This document shows, piece after piece, positions 19,266 to 29,376 of a stretch of DNA of 64,000 bases (positions within the stretch are counted from its first letter, which is position 1; the number at the start of each line of letters is the position of its first letter). The stretch spans positions 1 to 64,000 of the forward strand of contig CAMAPO010000002.1 in assembly GCA_945860245.1 (NCBI GenBank), in the 5' to 3' direction. This DNA is from Bifidobacterium breve (GTDB lineage: Bacteria; Actinomycetota; Actinomycetes; Nanopelagicales; Nanopelagicaceae). The notes beneath the pieces are model-generated. The model searched no databases, was not told the DNA's origin, and worked only from the letters and a program-made list of their open reading frames with translations. Position numbers and translations under genes: made by a program.

Positions 19266-19565
19266 TTAAGATGCTTCGTAAGCTGTTGGTAGATCCTTGT
19301 TTAGAATCATCGCGCGATCATCTTCTGAGAGACCGCCCCAAATTCCGTAAGGCTCTTGCACTGCCAAGGCATGTGAGCGACAAGCAGCGATTACTGGACA
19401 AGATGCACAGACCGCTTTCGCCGCATTTTCACGATTGCGGCGTCGTGGACCGCGTTCGCCATCGGGGTGGAAGAACATTTCCGCAGGCAGAGCGCGACAA
19501 GCGCCCTCGTACTGCCATTCCCAATGATCTGCGATTGGAAGCGGAAGCCGTGTTAGTTCAGCCAT
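19266..19565 (-). CDS. whiB3: WhiB-family iron-sulfur regulator, WhiB3/WhiD type
   Basis: The 99-residue protein has the four Wbl cysteines ('EGACR', 'AVCASCPVIAACRSH') that bind a 4Fe-4S cluster, and the 'EPYGIWGGLSEDDR' turn. The start 'MAELTRLPLPIADHWEWQ' and 'FFHPDGERGP' resemble Streptomyces WhiD and M. tuberculosis WhiB3 more than other Wbl types. Wbl proteins act with the principal sigma factor in redox-linked regulation. It lies next to groESL, as whiB3 does in mycobacteria, on the opposite strand. The start has AAGGAGAG upstream. Confidence 0.93.
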   Translation of the reverse strand: MAELTRLPLPIADHWEWQYEGACRALPAEMFFHPDGERGPRRRNRENAAKAVCASCPVIAACRSHALAVQEPYGIWGGLSEDDRAMILNKDLPTAYEAS

Positions 19566-19593
19566 TTTGCTCTCCTTGCTTATTGATACCCGT

Positions 19594-19622
19594 ACTGTAC
19601 AACCGCTTCATAGGTTGTTCAA
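19594..19622 (-). promoter_or_regulatory. whiB promoter
   Basis: On the minus strand TTGAAC (19617-19622), a 17-base spacer and TACAGT (19594-19599) form a good sigma-70 type promoter. The resulting 5' leader is about 20-25 nt and contains the ribosome site. The rest of the divergent gap up to 19711 shows no clear promoter for the plus-strand regulator. Confidence 0.7.
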
Positions 19623-19711
19623 GTACCTAACGCGCCATAAATTGTTCGTTTCATCACGCCTTGAGCGTGTTTCAAGTGGTGAGATCCCTCAGATACCGCC
19701 ACGATTACCCC

Positions 19712-20587
19712 ATGGAAGAGCTACTCACCGTTGCCGCTGTCGCCCGCCGCATCGGAGTAGCCCCAGCCACCCTACGCACCTGGGATCGCCGCTACGGACT
19801 TGGGCCATCTAGCCACGAGGCGGGAGAACATCGCAGGTATTGTCCGAGCGATCTTGCCAGGTTAACTTTGATGCGCCGATTGATCTCGGCCGGGGTTGCA
19901 CCGGCCGATGCAGCAGCGCAAGCCTTAGCTCATAAAGGTGAAGTAAAAGTAGAAAAAATTCTTAAGTCAGTTCAAGTGCGTGAAGAAGTTGTTTCATCAA
20001 TTGTTAACGCTGCAAACTCGTTAGATCGAATTTTTGTCGAAGAGTTACTGCTTAAAGATCTTGCAAAATATGGAGTTATCGATTGCTGGCAAGAAGTTAT
20101 GGTGCCAGTGCTCGTAATTGTAGGAGATGCATGGGCAGCCACTGGTACTGGCATAGAAGTAGAACATCTGCTCTCTGAGACGATAATTGGAATTCTCCGT
20201 GATCGAACTAAGCAATTAAAGAGTCCAATTAATGCTCGCCCCGTTTTAATCGCCTCAGTTGGTGAAGAATTTCACAGCTTGGCAATTCACGCCCTGCACG
20301 CGGCACTTGCGGAGGCGAAGGTTGAATGCAACTTCTTAGGTGCACGCACTCCACTAGCCGCGCTATCGAGCATGATCTCGCGCAGCGCACCACCTGCGGT
20401 ATTTTTGTGGGCGCAATTACCAAAAAATGCAGACCCAAAGTATTTCCGTGATATTCCGTCGGTGCGACCATCACCGCGCGTTATCTTGGGCGGCCCCGGC
20501 TGGGACCGAAGTGAATGCTCAGATATGCCATTTGCTGATGATTTAACGCTGGCCTGCGAGCAGATCAAGCAGGCGATCGGGGCCTAA
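19712..20587 (+). CDS. MerR-family regulator with cobalamin-binding domain (CarH/LitR-like)
   Basis: From ATG 19712 the protein has 291 residues. Residues 5-72 form a MerR winged helix ('VAAVARRIGVAPATLRTWDRRYGL', quoted parts 'ARRIGVAPATLRTWDRRYG'). A helical domain (about 90-165) holds the W-x9-E-H signature, Trp141-Glu151-His152 ('DAWAATGTGIEVEHLLSE'). A Rossmann-like B12 domain follows, with a candidate cobalt-ligand His188 in 'VGEEFHSLAI' and 'FLGARTPLAAL'. In CarH these features bind adenosylcobalamin and make a light-released repressor. Compared with CarH there is one extra residue before the axial histidine, and the HxxG motif reads HSLA. Light or B12 sensing is therefore inferred, and the targets are unknown. 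The ORF-track TTG start (19661) adds 17 residues without homology to MerR. Confidence 0.85.
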   Translation: MEELLTVAAVARRIGVAPATLRTWDRRYGLGPSSHEAGEHRRYCPSDLARLTLMRRLISAGVAPADAAAQALAHKGEVKVEKILKSVQVREEVVSSIVNAANSLDRIFVEELLLKDLAKYGVIDCWQEVMVPVLVIVGDAWAATGTGIEVEHLLSETIIGILRDRTKQLKSPINARPVLIASVGEEFHSLAIHALHAALAEAKVECNFLGARTPLAALSSMISRSAPPAVFLWAQLPKNADPKYFRDIPSVRPSPRVILGGPGWDRSECSDMPFADDLTLACEQIKQAIGA

Positions 20588-20596
20588 TTCTCAAGT

Positions 20597-21747
<1,151 letters not shown>

Positions 21748-21759
21748 GGAAAGGCCACC

Positions 21760-22869
21760 ATGGATATCGAAATTGCACTCGGAAAACGCGCCCGCCAAGC
21801 TTTCTCTTTCGACGATATCGCCATTGTTCCAAGTCGACGTACCCGCAACCCCGAAGATGTTTCAACTACTTGGCAGATCGATGCCTATAAATTTGATATT
21901 CCAATGATGGCTGCGCCAATGGATTCAGTTGTCTCACCAGATACTGCAATTGCAATTGGCAAACTCGGTGGTTTGGGCGTTTTAAATCTTGAGGGGCTGT
22001 GGACACGTTATGACGATCCACGTATTCCACTTGGCGAAATCGCATCCATGCCCGATAAGCACGCTACGCGCCGCATGCAAGAAATTTATAGCGCACCAAT
22101 TCGCCCAGAGTTAATTAAAGAGCGAATTAAAATGATTCGTGATGCGGGTGTCACCGTTGCTGCATCCCTTTCCCCACAGCGCACTGCCGAACTGCATAAG
22201 GCGGTTATCGATGCCGGCGTTGATATCTTCGTAATTCGCGGCACTACAGTTTCAGCAGAACACGTTGGAAACGACGATTCAGCGCTTAACTTAAAGAAAT
22301 TTATATACGAGCTAGATGTGCCAGTAATTGTTGGTGGCGTTGCTACAGCAACTGGCGCACTTCACTTAATGCGTGCGGGTGCGGCTGGTGTATTAGTTGG
22401 TTTTGGCGGCGGAGCAGCCCATACAACTCGTAAAGTTTTAGGAATTGAAGTTCCGATGGCATCTGCTGTTGCAGAAGTTGCTGCTGCGCGCCGCGAATAC
22501 TTAGATGAATCTGGCGGACGTTACGTCCATGTCATCGCCGATGGTTCCGTTGGTCGCTCAGGCGATATCGCAAAGGCGATTGCTTGTGGAGCCGATGCAG
22601 TAATGATGGGTTCACCACTTGCTAAGGCAGTTGAAGCACCTGGGCTTGGTTGGCACTGGGGCTCAGAAGCACACCACCAAGAGTTGCCACGTGGCGAGCG
22701 TGTAAATGTTGGCACCGTTGGATCCATCGAAGAAATTTTGCTTGGCCCATCGCATACATCAGATGGTTCGATGAACTTATTCGGTGCACTTCGCCGCGCA
22801 ATGGCAACATCTGGTTACTCAGATGTGAAGGCTTTCCAGCGCGTAGAAGTCATTATTCACGGGGCTTGA
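21760..22869 (+). CDS. guaB3: GuaB3-family IMP dehydrogenase-related protein
   Basis: The 369-residue barrel belongs to the actinobacterial GuaB3 family found after guaB. It has '[20 protein letters not shown]', '[15 protein letters not shown]' and '[19 protein letters not shown]'. At the position of the IMPDH catalytic cysteine it reads '[12 protein letters not shown]', with His221 where the cysteine would be, so ordinary IMPDH or GMP-reductase chemistry is unlikely. The family's function is unresolved. It lies 12 bases after guaB, with AAAGG before the start, and four bases before guaA. Confidence 0.92.
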   Translation: MDIEIALGKRARQAFSFDDIAIVPSRRTRNPEDVSTTWQIDAYKFDIPMMAAPMDSVVSPDTAIAIGKLGGLGVLNLEGLWTRYDDPRIPLGEIASMPDKHATRRMQEIYSAPIRPELIKERIKMIRDAGVTVAASLSPQRTAELHKAVIDAGVDIFVIRGTTVSAEHVGNDDSALNLKKFIYELDVPVIVGGVATATGALHLMRAGAAGVLVGFGGGAAHTTRKVLGIEVPMASAVAEVAAARREYLDESGGRYVHVIADGSVGRSGDIAKAIACGADAVMMGSPLAKAVEAPGLGWHWGSEAHHQELPRGERVNVGTVGSIEEILLGPSHTSDGSMNLFGALRRAMATSGYSDVKAFQRVEVIIHGA

Positions 22870-22873
22870 GCGA

Positions 22874-24424
22874 TTGAATTCTAAGAGCGGTGTTTTAGTC
22901 GTCGATTTCGGCGCGCAATACGCACAATTAATTGCACGTCGCGTGCGCGAAGCAAACGTTTACTCAGAAATCGTTCCGTCACACATTACCGCTGCCGAAA
23001 TAAGTGCCAAGAACCCGGCAGCAATTATTTTATCGGGTGGACCAGCAAGTGTTTATGCCGACCACGCGCCTAAATTTGATGGCGAGATATTAAAGCTGGG
23101 TATTCCGGTATTTGGAATTTGTTACGGCTTTCAAGCAATGGCAACAGCTCTTGGCGGCGTTGTAAGCCAGACCGGAAAATCAGAGTTCGGACGAACTGAA
23201 GCAAAGGTTGAATCAACTTCAAAAATCTTCTCATCCCTTCCAGCAGTGCAAAGAGTTTGGATGTCTCATGGTGATGCAGTAACTCAGGCGCCTGCGGGAT
23301 TTACTATCTGCGCAGTCACTGCCGATACTCCAATTGCCGCCTTTGAAGATGTCACTGGCAAGATTGCAGGAGTGCAATTTCACCCAGAAGTTCTGCATTC
23401 TGAACACGGACAGGCGATCTTAAAAAACTGGTTGTTAAATATTGCAGGATGCCAGCCAGATTGGACAACTGGCAATATCGCCGAAAATGAAATTGCTAAA
23501 GCGAAAGATCTAATTGGTAGCAAGCGGGTAATTTGTGGTTTATCTGGTGGAGTTGATTCCGCAGTGGCAGCAGCAATTATTCAACGCGCGGTCGGATCAC
23601 AACTTACCTGCGTCTTTGTCGATCACGGGTTACTCCGCAGTGGCGAATCCGAGCAAGTACAACGTGACTTTGTGGCTGCCACTGGCATTGATCTAGTAGT
23701 GGTTGATGCAGTTGATCAGTTCCTCAGTGCTCTTGCAGGTGTAACCGACCCAGAGACCAAGCGAAAGATAATTGGCCGCGAATTTATTCGCTCCTTTGAA
23801 AAGGCGGCGCGCGAGATCGCAGCTGGCGGTGATGTGGAATTCTTAGTACAAGGCACTCTCTATCCCGATGTCGTTGAATCCGGTGGCGGCACAGGAACTG
23901 CCAATATCAAGTCACATCACAACGTTGGTGGCTTACCCGATGATCTGAAATTCACCTTAGTAGAACCACTGCGCACGCTCTTTAAAGATGAAGTGCGCCA
24001 AGTCGGATTAGAACTTGGCTTGCCTGAAGAAATTGTTTGGCGCCAGCCTTTTCCGGGTCCCGGACTTGGAATTCGAATTATTGGTGAAGTAACAAAAGAG
24101 CGTCTTGATTTACTGCGCCACGCAGATTTAATCGCGCGCGAAGAGTTAAAGGCGGCCGGCCTTGATCGCCAGATCTGGCAATGCCCAGTTGTGTTGTTGG
24201 CGGATGTGCGCAGCGTTGGGGTGCAAGGCGATGGCCGAACATATGGCCACCCAATTGTTTTGCGTCCGGTATCAAGTGAAGATGCAATGACCGCTGATTG
24301 GTCACGTATTCCATATGAGATTCTGGAAAAGATTTCTACTAGAATTACCAATGAGGTGCGGGAAGTAAATCGAGTTGTGTTGGATGTGACTAGCAAGCCA
24401 CCTGGAACGATCGAGTGGGAATAA
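22874..24424 (+). CDS. guaA: GMP synthase (glutamine-hydrolysing)
   Basis: GuaA converts XMP to GMP with glutamine and ATP. The class I amidotransferase domain comes first ('[18 protein letters not shown]', nucleophile Cys83 in '[11 protein letters not shown]', 'GVQFHPEV'). The ATP pyrophosphatase domain follows ('[14 protein letters not shown]') and then the dimerisation domain, ending '[10 protein letters not shown]'. The start appears to be TTG 22874, four bases after guaB3, and no better start exists before the conserved N-terminus. The length of 516 residues is normal. Confidence 0.97.
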   Translation: MNSKSGVLVVDFGAQYAQLIARRVREANVYSEIVPSHITAAEISAKNPAAIILSGGPASVYADHAPKFDGEILKLGIPVFGICYGFQAMATALGGVVSQTGKSEFGRTEAKVESTSKIFSSLPAVQRVWMSHGDAVTQAPAGFTICAVTADTPIAAFEDVTGKIAGVQFHPEVLHSEHGQAILKNWLLNIAGCQPDWTTGNIAENEIAKAKDLIGSKRVICGLSGGVDSAVAAAIIQRAVGSQLTCVFVDHGLLRSGESEQVQRDFVAATGIDLVVVDAVDQFLSALAGVTDPETKRKIIGREFIRSFEKAAREIAAGGDVEFLVQGTLYPDVVESGGGTGTANIKSHHNVGGLPDDLKFTLVEPLRTLFKDEVRQVGLELGLPEEIVWRQPFPGPGLGIRIIGEVTKERLDLLRHADLIAREELKAAGLDRQIWQCPVVLLADVRSVGVQGDGRTYGHPIVLRPVSSEDAMTADWSRIPYEILEKISTRITNEVREVNRVVLDVTSKPPGTIEWE

Positions 24425-24458
24425 AATGGACACTCGCAAAGAGATTGAGTGGGAGTGA
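24409..24458 (+). repeat. Imperfect direct repeat of the guaA 3' end
   Basis: GATCGAGTGGGAATAA (24409-24424, the last guaA codons) recurs as GATTGAGTGGGAGTGA (24443-24458), 13 of 16 identical, 34 bases apart. The second copy would also encode IEWE-stop. It may be a remnant of a small tandem duplication. It lies just before the next gene and includes its GGGAG ribosome site. Confidence 0.5.
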
Positions 24459-24460
24459 CC

Positions 24461-25135
24461 GTGAAGAAATTTGTTGCAGTACTAACTGTTTTCTTTTTAT
24501 TTCCATTTACGGCAACCGCTGCAGAACGCCCAACAAGCGTTGCAAGCTGTGCTAACCCAACTTCCAAAGCGCGCACGCCAGGAACTTTAAAGCAACCTAA
24601 GACCGCTGATAAGAAGCTAGCGACCACAATGACTATCAATACTAATTGTGGAGTGATCAAAATTGCGATGAATCCAGCTGCGCCGCAGACCGTTACCAAT
24701 ATGTCAGCACTTGCTCGCGCGAAGTATTTTGATAAATCATTTTGCCATCGTTTAACAACTGAAGGAATTTTTGTTCTTCAATGTGGCGATCCTTCAGCGC
24801 AAGGAAATGGCTCACCAGGATCCTGGAAGGGTTATAAAAATGAGAATGTGCCAAAAGTTACTGGAATCAATTTCCCAGCAGGCACCGTTGCTATGGCGAA
24901 TTCAGGTGCAAAAAACCCAAATAGCAATGGAAGCCAATTCTTTTTAGTTTATAAAGACACATTCTTACCTGGTGATTACACAATTTGGGGCAAGATCACC
25001 AGCGGACTCCCGTTATTGATCGAAATCGGTAAAGTTGGAGCATATAAAGTTGATCAAGCTTCGAATAAGGCTTACTACGCCGGTGATGGATATCCAGTTC
25101 AAATAATTGAAATTAAAACGGTGACGGTTCGTTAA
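24461..25135 (+). CDS. Secreted cyclophilin-type peptidyl-prolyl cis-trans isomerase
   Basis: The protein has an N-terminal signal peptide ('KKFVAVLTVFFLFPFTATAA') and a cyclophilin domain: 'INTNCGVIKIAMNPAAPQTV', 'FCHRLTTEGIFVLQCGDP', 'GTVAMANSG...NSNGSQFFLV'. I take GTG 24461, with GGGAG upstream; GTG 24449 (ORF track) would add four residues. It probably assists folding of exported proteins. It ends convergently with the PIG-L gene, overlapping by 4 nt. Confidence 0.9.
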   Translation: MKKFVAVLTVFFLFPFTATAAERPTSVASCANPTSKARTPGTLKQPKTADKKLATTMTINTNCGVIKIAMNPAAPQTVTNMSALARAKYFDKSFCHRLTTEGIFVLQCGDPSAQGNGSPGSWKGYKNENVPKVTGINFPAGTVAMANSGAKNPNSNGSQFFLVYKDTFLPGDYTIWGKITSGLPLLIEIGKVGAYKVDQASNKAYYAGDGYPVQIIEIKTVTVR

Positions 25136-25857
25136 TTTGTATTGATCACCTTAAAAGCTTCGGCAATTCGACCATCTGGAAGCCCAGCGATACCTGCATT
25201 GCGTTGCCCCCACTCACGAACCATTTTTTCTAACTCTTTATTGTGAGCCGTTTGCGATGCATGCGAGTTAAGCGCCTTCATCTTTAAATCAAAGGTATCG
25301 GTGATATCTACCCAGTGATCTGGATGGGCAAAGCCCATCATCCAAATTTCTTTTACGCGATGGGGTTGCAAACCTTCGCTATCTAGCAAATCGGTAAAGG
25401 CAAATGGGTTACGTGCATCTGGATAAACTGCTTGAATTGCTGCTTCACCAGCGGCCAAGTGATCGGGGTGGCTGGCACCGATGCGATCCCAATTGCGTTC
25501 AGGAGATTGGCAGACCATGCGATCTGGTTTGCTGATACGAATTCGTCTGACAATATCTTTGCGAAGCGCTAGCGTTGCTTCGAGGTGACCGTCTACATAA
25601 TTTAGAAATGTAATATCTGTAACGCCAATTGCTGCCCCTGCTGCGCGTTGTTCGCGCTGGCGGATCGCGGGCATCTCTTCTTTGGTAAAGCCAGATTCTT
25701 CGCCACCTTGATCGCCATTGGTGCAGAAGACATATGCAACCTCAATGCCGGCCTTTACCCATTGTGCGATAGTTCCGGATGCGCCAAAGTCTGAATCATC
25801 GGGATGAGCGTTGATTACGAGTACACGTTTGATCTCAGAATTTGGTAGCGGCTCCAT
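25132..25857 (-). CDS. PIG-L/LmbE family deacetylase
   Basis: The 241-residue protein has the zinc motif 'VINAHPDDSDFGASGTI' (AHPDD) and 'SHPDHLAAGEAAI', as in MshB, Mca and other PIG-L deacetylases acting on GlcNAc-type or mycothiol-related substrates. Which substrate applies cannot be told. I take ATG 25857, since a TAGGCT -10 box lies 8 nt upstream; the ORF-track start at 25887 would overlap pcrA's start. It is divergent from pcrA. Confidence 0.88.
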   Translation of the reverse strand: MEPLPNSEIKRVLVINAHPDDSDFGASGTIAQWVKAGIEVAYVFCTNGDQGGEESGFTKEEMPAIRQREQRAAGAAIGVTDITFLNYVDGHLEATLALRKDIVRRIRISKPDRMVCQSPERNWDRIGASHPDHLAAGEAAIQAVYPDARNPFAFTDLLDSEGLQPHRVKEIWMMGFAHPDHWVDITDTFDLKMKALNSHASQTAHNKELEKMVREWGQRNAGIAGLPDGRIAEAFKVINTN

Positions 25858-25865
25858 GACAGTTA

Positions 25866-25878
25866 AGCCTAATAGACT
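25866..25878. promoter_or_regulatory. Back-to-back -10 boxes of the PIG-L gene and pcrA
   Basis: On minus, TAGGCT (25866-25871) lies 8 nt before the PIG-L ATG. On plus, TAGACT (25873-25878) lies 7 nt before the pcrA ATG. Only one base separates the two boxes, and the two start codons are 28 bases apart. Both mRNAs would be leaderless, and both polymerases could not bind at once. Confidence 0.6.
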
Positions 25879-25885
25879 CCGCGCC

Positions 25886-28132
25886 ATGGTCGATACAGAT
25901 GCGCTGCTTGCAGGGCTTAATCCGCAGCAACAGAAAGCTGTTATCCACCATGGTGCGCCACTGCTAGTCGTTGCTGGCGCAGGATCTGGAAAAACGCGCG
26001 TCTTAACGCGGCGTATCTCCTATTTAATGGCTGCGCGCGGGGTGCGCCCATATGAAATATTAGCGATCACATTTACAAATAAAGCAGCTGGCGAGATGAA
26101 AGAACGAGTCACAGATCTCGTCGGGCCAGTAGCAAAATCTATGTGGGTCTCCACTTTCCACTCGGCCTGCGTTCGATTGTTGCGCCAAGAAATTGAACGC
26201 CTGGGTTACAGCAGCACTTTCAGTATCTACGATTCGGCAGATTCGCAGAAGTTAATTTCGCGAGTGATGGAGACGCTAAATCTTGATCCCAAGCGCTATC
26301 CACCCCGTCAATTTCAAGCGCTGATTTCTAACGCTAAAAATGAATTGCAGACTCCATACCAATACCTTTCCGCGGCACAAAATCAATTTGAGACCATTGT
26401 CGCTGATGTTTACACGATGTATGAAAAACGATTACAACAGGCGAATGCTCTAGATTTTGATGACTTGATAATGAAGACGGTTCAGGTGCTGCAACAATTT
26501 CCCGAGACTAAAGCGCGCTTTAGATCTCGCTTTCGCCACATCTTGGTAGATGAGTACCAAGATACAAATCATGCGCAATATATGTTGGTTAAGGAGTTAA
26601 CTGGCACCGAGGGCGATGGTTTTCCACTCGCTGAACTCTGTGTGGTGGGCGATGCCGACCAATCAATTTATGGTTTTCGTGGTGCAACTATCCGAAATAT
26701 TCTGCAATTTGAAGTTGATTATCCCAACGCCGCAACAGTCCTGCTTGAACAAAATTATCGCTCCACCCAAAATATCCTCAACGCCGCCAATGCGGTGATT
26801 ACGCAAAATGAATCGCGTAAAGAGAAGAACCTCTGGTCAGAAGCTGGTTCTGGCGCACCGCTAATTGGCTATGTCGCCGAATCAGAGTACGACGAAGCTG
26901 AATTTGTTAAAGCTGAAATTCGTTCATTGCAAGATATGGGCCGCTCAAATCCAGGTGATACTGCGGTCTTTTATCGCACAAATGCCCAATCACGTATCTT
27001 TGAAGAAATCTTTATGCGTGCGGCAATACCTTATAAAGTCGTTGGTGGGCTGCGCTTTTATGAACGTAAGGAAGTTAAAGATTTACTGGCATATTTACGT
27101 GTTTTGGCAAACCCAAGCGATGAGGTTTCACTTCGCCGCGTCATTAACTTTCCCAAACGCGGTATCGGTGATCGCGCGCTGGAAGAAGTTGAAATCTTTG
27201 GCGATGCGCAAGGGATCTCCTTCTGGCACGCGCTCTTACGCGTTTCTGAGGCGAGCGCAGTGCCCAATAAAGCTTCACAATCAATTACCCAATTTACTTC
27301 AATGCTGACCGCACTCGCTGTCTTGGTTGAGGCCAAGACGAAGCCATCGGTAATAATTGAAGCGGTGCTTGAACAATCCGGGCTGCTCACCGAACTTGAA
27401 GCGAGCACAGATCCACAAGATGAAGTCCGCGTTGAGAATTTAAAGGAACTCGTTTCAGCATCTATGGAATATGAAGAGCGCCCATTTGAAGAGCTCGGTG
27501 AAGATGAAGAGATTTCACTCTCTGGATTCCTAGAAAAAGTTTCGCTCGTGGCAGATGCTGATGACATTCCAGATGGTGAGGATCACGGGGGAGTTGTCAC
27601 CTTGATGACACTGCACACCGCAAAGGGCCTGGAATTTCCGACTGTGTTTCTGACCGGTATGGAAGATGGAATATTTCCGCATGCCCGCACCCTTGATGAT
27701 CCGAAAGAGATTGAAGAAGAGAGACGTTTGGCATATGTTGGTTTAACGCGCGCCGAAAAGCGTTTATATATTTCGCGTGCTGAATATCGCTTAACTTTTG
27801 GCAGCCCTAAATACAATCCTGCTTCGCGCTTCTTAGATGAGATTCCAGCGGAGTTAATCGAATGGAAGAGCGAAACACGATCTAAATCTTCATCCGGCAG
27901 CTCAGGTATTCGCAGATCAAGAGTTGCCACAACTGCGCCACCACGTGCAACTGGTAAAAAATCATCAGCTATGGTTCTCGAAATTGGACAGCGTGTGTCA
28001 CATGACACATTCGGTCTTGGTACCGTCGTGGCGCTAGCAGGCGAAGGCGATAAATCTGAGGCGACAGTCAATTTCGGCCAGTACGGTGATAAAAGACTGC
28101 TGCTGCGCTATGCGCCGGTGGTGGTTCTATGA
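25886..28132 (+). CDS. pcrA: ATP-dependent DNA helicase UvrD/PcrA
   Basis: The 748-residue superfamily 1 helicase has Q-motif 'GLNPQQQKAVIHH', Walker A 'VVAGAGSGKTRVLTRRI', 'ILAITFTNKAAGEM', Walker B 'HILVDEYQDTNHAQY', 'VGDADQSIYGFRGA' and motif VI 'RRLAYVGLTRAEKRLYISRA'. The C-terminal tail ends in a Tudor-like segment ('GQRVSHDTFGLGTVVALAGE'), as in PcrA, which binds RNA polymerase. The start ATG 25886 fits the conserved N-terminus; the track's 25811 start runs through the divergent gene. It precedes sucC, as uvrD1 does in mycobacteria. Confidence 0.97.
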   Translation: MVDTDALLAGLNPQQQKAVIHHGAPLLVVAGAGSGKTRVLTRRISYLMAARGVRPYEILAITFTNKAAGEMKERVTDLVGPVAKSMWVSTFHSACVRLLRQEIERLGYSSTFSIYDSADSQKLISRVMETLNLDPKRYPPRQFQALISNAKNELQTPYQYLSAAQNQFETIVADVYTMYEKRLQQANALDFDDLIMKTVQVLQQFPETKARFRSRFRHILVDEYQDTNHAQYMLVKELTGTEGDGFPLAELCVVGDADQSIYGFRGATIRNILQFEVDYPNAATVLLEQNYRSTQNILNAANAVITQNESRKEKNLWSEAGSGAPLIGYVAESEYDEAEFVKAEIRSLQDMGRSNPGDTAVFYRTNAQSRIFEEIFMRAAIPYKVVGGLRFYERKEVKDLLAYLRVLANPSDEVSLRRVINFPKRGIGDRALEEVEIFGDAQGISFWHALLRVSEASAVPNKASQSITQFTSMLTALAVLVEAKTKPSVIIEAVLEQSGLLTELEASTDPQDEVRVENLKELVSASMEYEERPFEELGEDEEISLSGFLEKVSLVADADDIPDGEDHGGVVTLMTLHTAKGLEFPTVFLTGMEDGIFPHARTLDDPKEIEEERRLAYVGLTRAEKRLYISRAEYRLTFGSPKYNPASRFLDEIPAELIEWKSETRSKSSSGSSGIRRSRVATTAPPRATGKKSSAMVLEIGQRVSHDTFGLGTVVALAGEGDKSEATVNFGQYGDKRLLLRYAPVVVL

Positions 28133-28163
28133 CCTGCACCAAGGCTTAGGATTACCCCTATCC

Positions 28164-28185
28164 ACTAGCGCGCAGAAGAGCTAGT
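28164..28185. repeat. Inverted repeat upstream of sucC
   Basis: ACTAGC and GCTAGT (perfect 6-bp arms) are separated by 10 bases, 25 bases before the sucC start. The 77-base gap has no other obvious signal. An operator or leader hairpin is possible but unproven. Confidence 0.35.
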
Positions 28186-28209
28186 AAATCGTCGAAACGG
28201 TAATTATCT

Positions 28210-29376
28210 GTGGATCTCTTTGAATATCAAGCACGCGACCTCTTTGAAAAGCATGGCGTACCCGTTCTTGCTGGCGCAGTAGCAACTACCGATGATGAAG
28301 CCTTTAAAGCGGCATCTGCAATTGGTGGAAAAGTTGTAGTTAAGGCGCAGGTAAAAGTTGGAGGACGTGGCAAAGCAGGCGGCGTAAAACTTGCCGTGGA
28401 TGCCGAAGATGCCAAAGAGAAAGCCGGCGTAATTCTTGGAATGGATATTAAAGGCCATACCGTTCATCAAGTAATGATCGCGCAAGCAGCACCAATCGTC
28501 GATGAGTATTACATGTCAATTTTATTAGATCGCTCAAACCGTACCTTCTTGGTAATGGCATCTGTTGCTGGCGGTATGGATATTGAAGAAGTTGCGCGCA
28601 CCGCGCCCGAGAAATTAGCGAAAGTTCCTTTCACCGCTGTAGATGGAATTTCTCAAGCGAAGGCGAAAGAAATTATCGCCCAAGCAAAATTTCCTTCAGA
28701 TATCGCAGACCAAGTCGCTGATGTGTTGGTAAAACTCTGGGAGACTTTCCAATCAGAGGATGCAACTTTGGTAGAAGTAAATCCACTTGTAAAGACTGAA
28801 GATGGTCGCATCATCGCGTTAGATGGAAAAGTTACCCTCGATGAAAACGCTGAATTTCGCCAGCCCGGCCACGCGGCGCTTGTCGATCACGCCGCCGCTA
28901 ATGCGCTAGAAGCTGCTGCGAAAGAGAAGGGTTTAAATTACGTAAAACTCGATAATGGCCAAGTCGGAATTATCGGCAATGGTGCAGGGCTAGTGATGTC
29001 GACGCTCGATGTTGTTGCATATGCTGGTGAAAAATTTGGCGGCATGCGCCCAGCAAACTTTCTAGATATTGGTGGAGGTGCCTCAGCACAGGTAATGGCC
29101 GATGGACTCTCCATTATTTTGGGTGATCCAGATGTAAAGAGCGTATTTGTAAATGTATTTGGGGGCATCACCGCTTGCGATGCCGTGGCAAATGGCATTG
29201 TCCAAGCGCTGGAATTACTTGGCGCAAAGGCCACAAAGCCGATTGTTGTGCGCCTAGATGGCAATAATGTATTAGAAGGTCGCGCAATTCTTACCGCAGC
29301 AAACCATTCTCTGGTTGAGCAAGCTGAAACTATGGATGGAGCAGCATCTCGCGCTGCTGAATTGGCGGCTAAGTAA
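28210..29376 (+). CDS. sucC: Succinate-CoA ligase (ADP-forming) subunit beta
   Basis: The 388-residue ATP-grasp subunit begins at GTG 28210 with the standard '[19 protein letters not shown]'. It has '[20 protein letters not shown]', '[20 protein letters not shown]' and '[18 protein letters not shown]'. With SucD it catalyses the substrate-level phosphorylation step of the TCA cycle. It overlaps sucD by 1 nt. Confidence 0.97.
   Translation: MDLFEYQARDLFEKHGVPVLAGAVATTDDEAFKAASAIGGKVVVKAQVKVGGRGKAGGVKLAVDAEDAKEKAGVILGMDIKGHTVHQVMIAQAAPIVDEYYMSILLDRSNRTFLVMASVAGGMDIEEVARTAPEKLAKVPFTAVDGISQAKAKEIIAQAKFPSDIADQVADVLVKLWETFQSEDATLVEVNPLVKTEDGRIIALDGKVTLDENAEFRQPGHAALVDHAAANALEAAAKEKGLNYVKLDNGQVGIIGNGAGLVMSTLDVVAYAGEKFGGMRPANFLDIGGGASAQVMADGLSIILGDPDVKSVFVNVFGGITACDAVANGIVQALELLGAKATKPIVVRLDGNNVLEGRAILTAANHSLVEQAETMDGAASRAAELAAK

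Noticed and set aside
24426-24458. 10-codon ORF (MDTRKEIEWE) after guaA
   Set aside because: Its ATG overlaps the guaA stop without a ribosome site; the resemblance to the guaA end is better explained as a small repeat.
23917-24699. 260-codon minus-strand ORF across the guaA 3' end
   Set aside because: It is antisense to the conserved GuaA C-terminal domain, has no recognisable motif, and its composition is that of a shadow frame.
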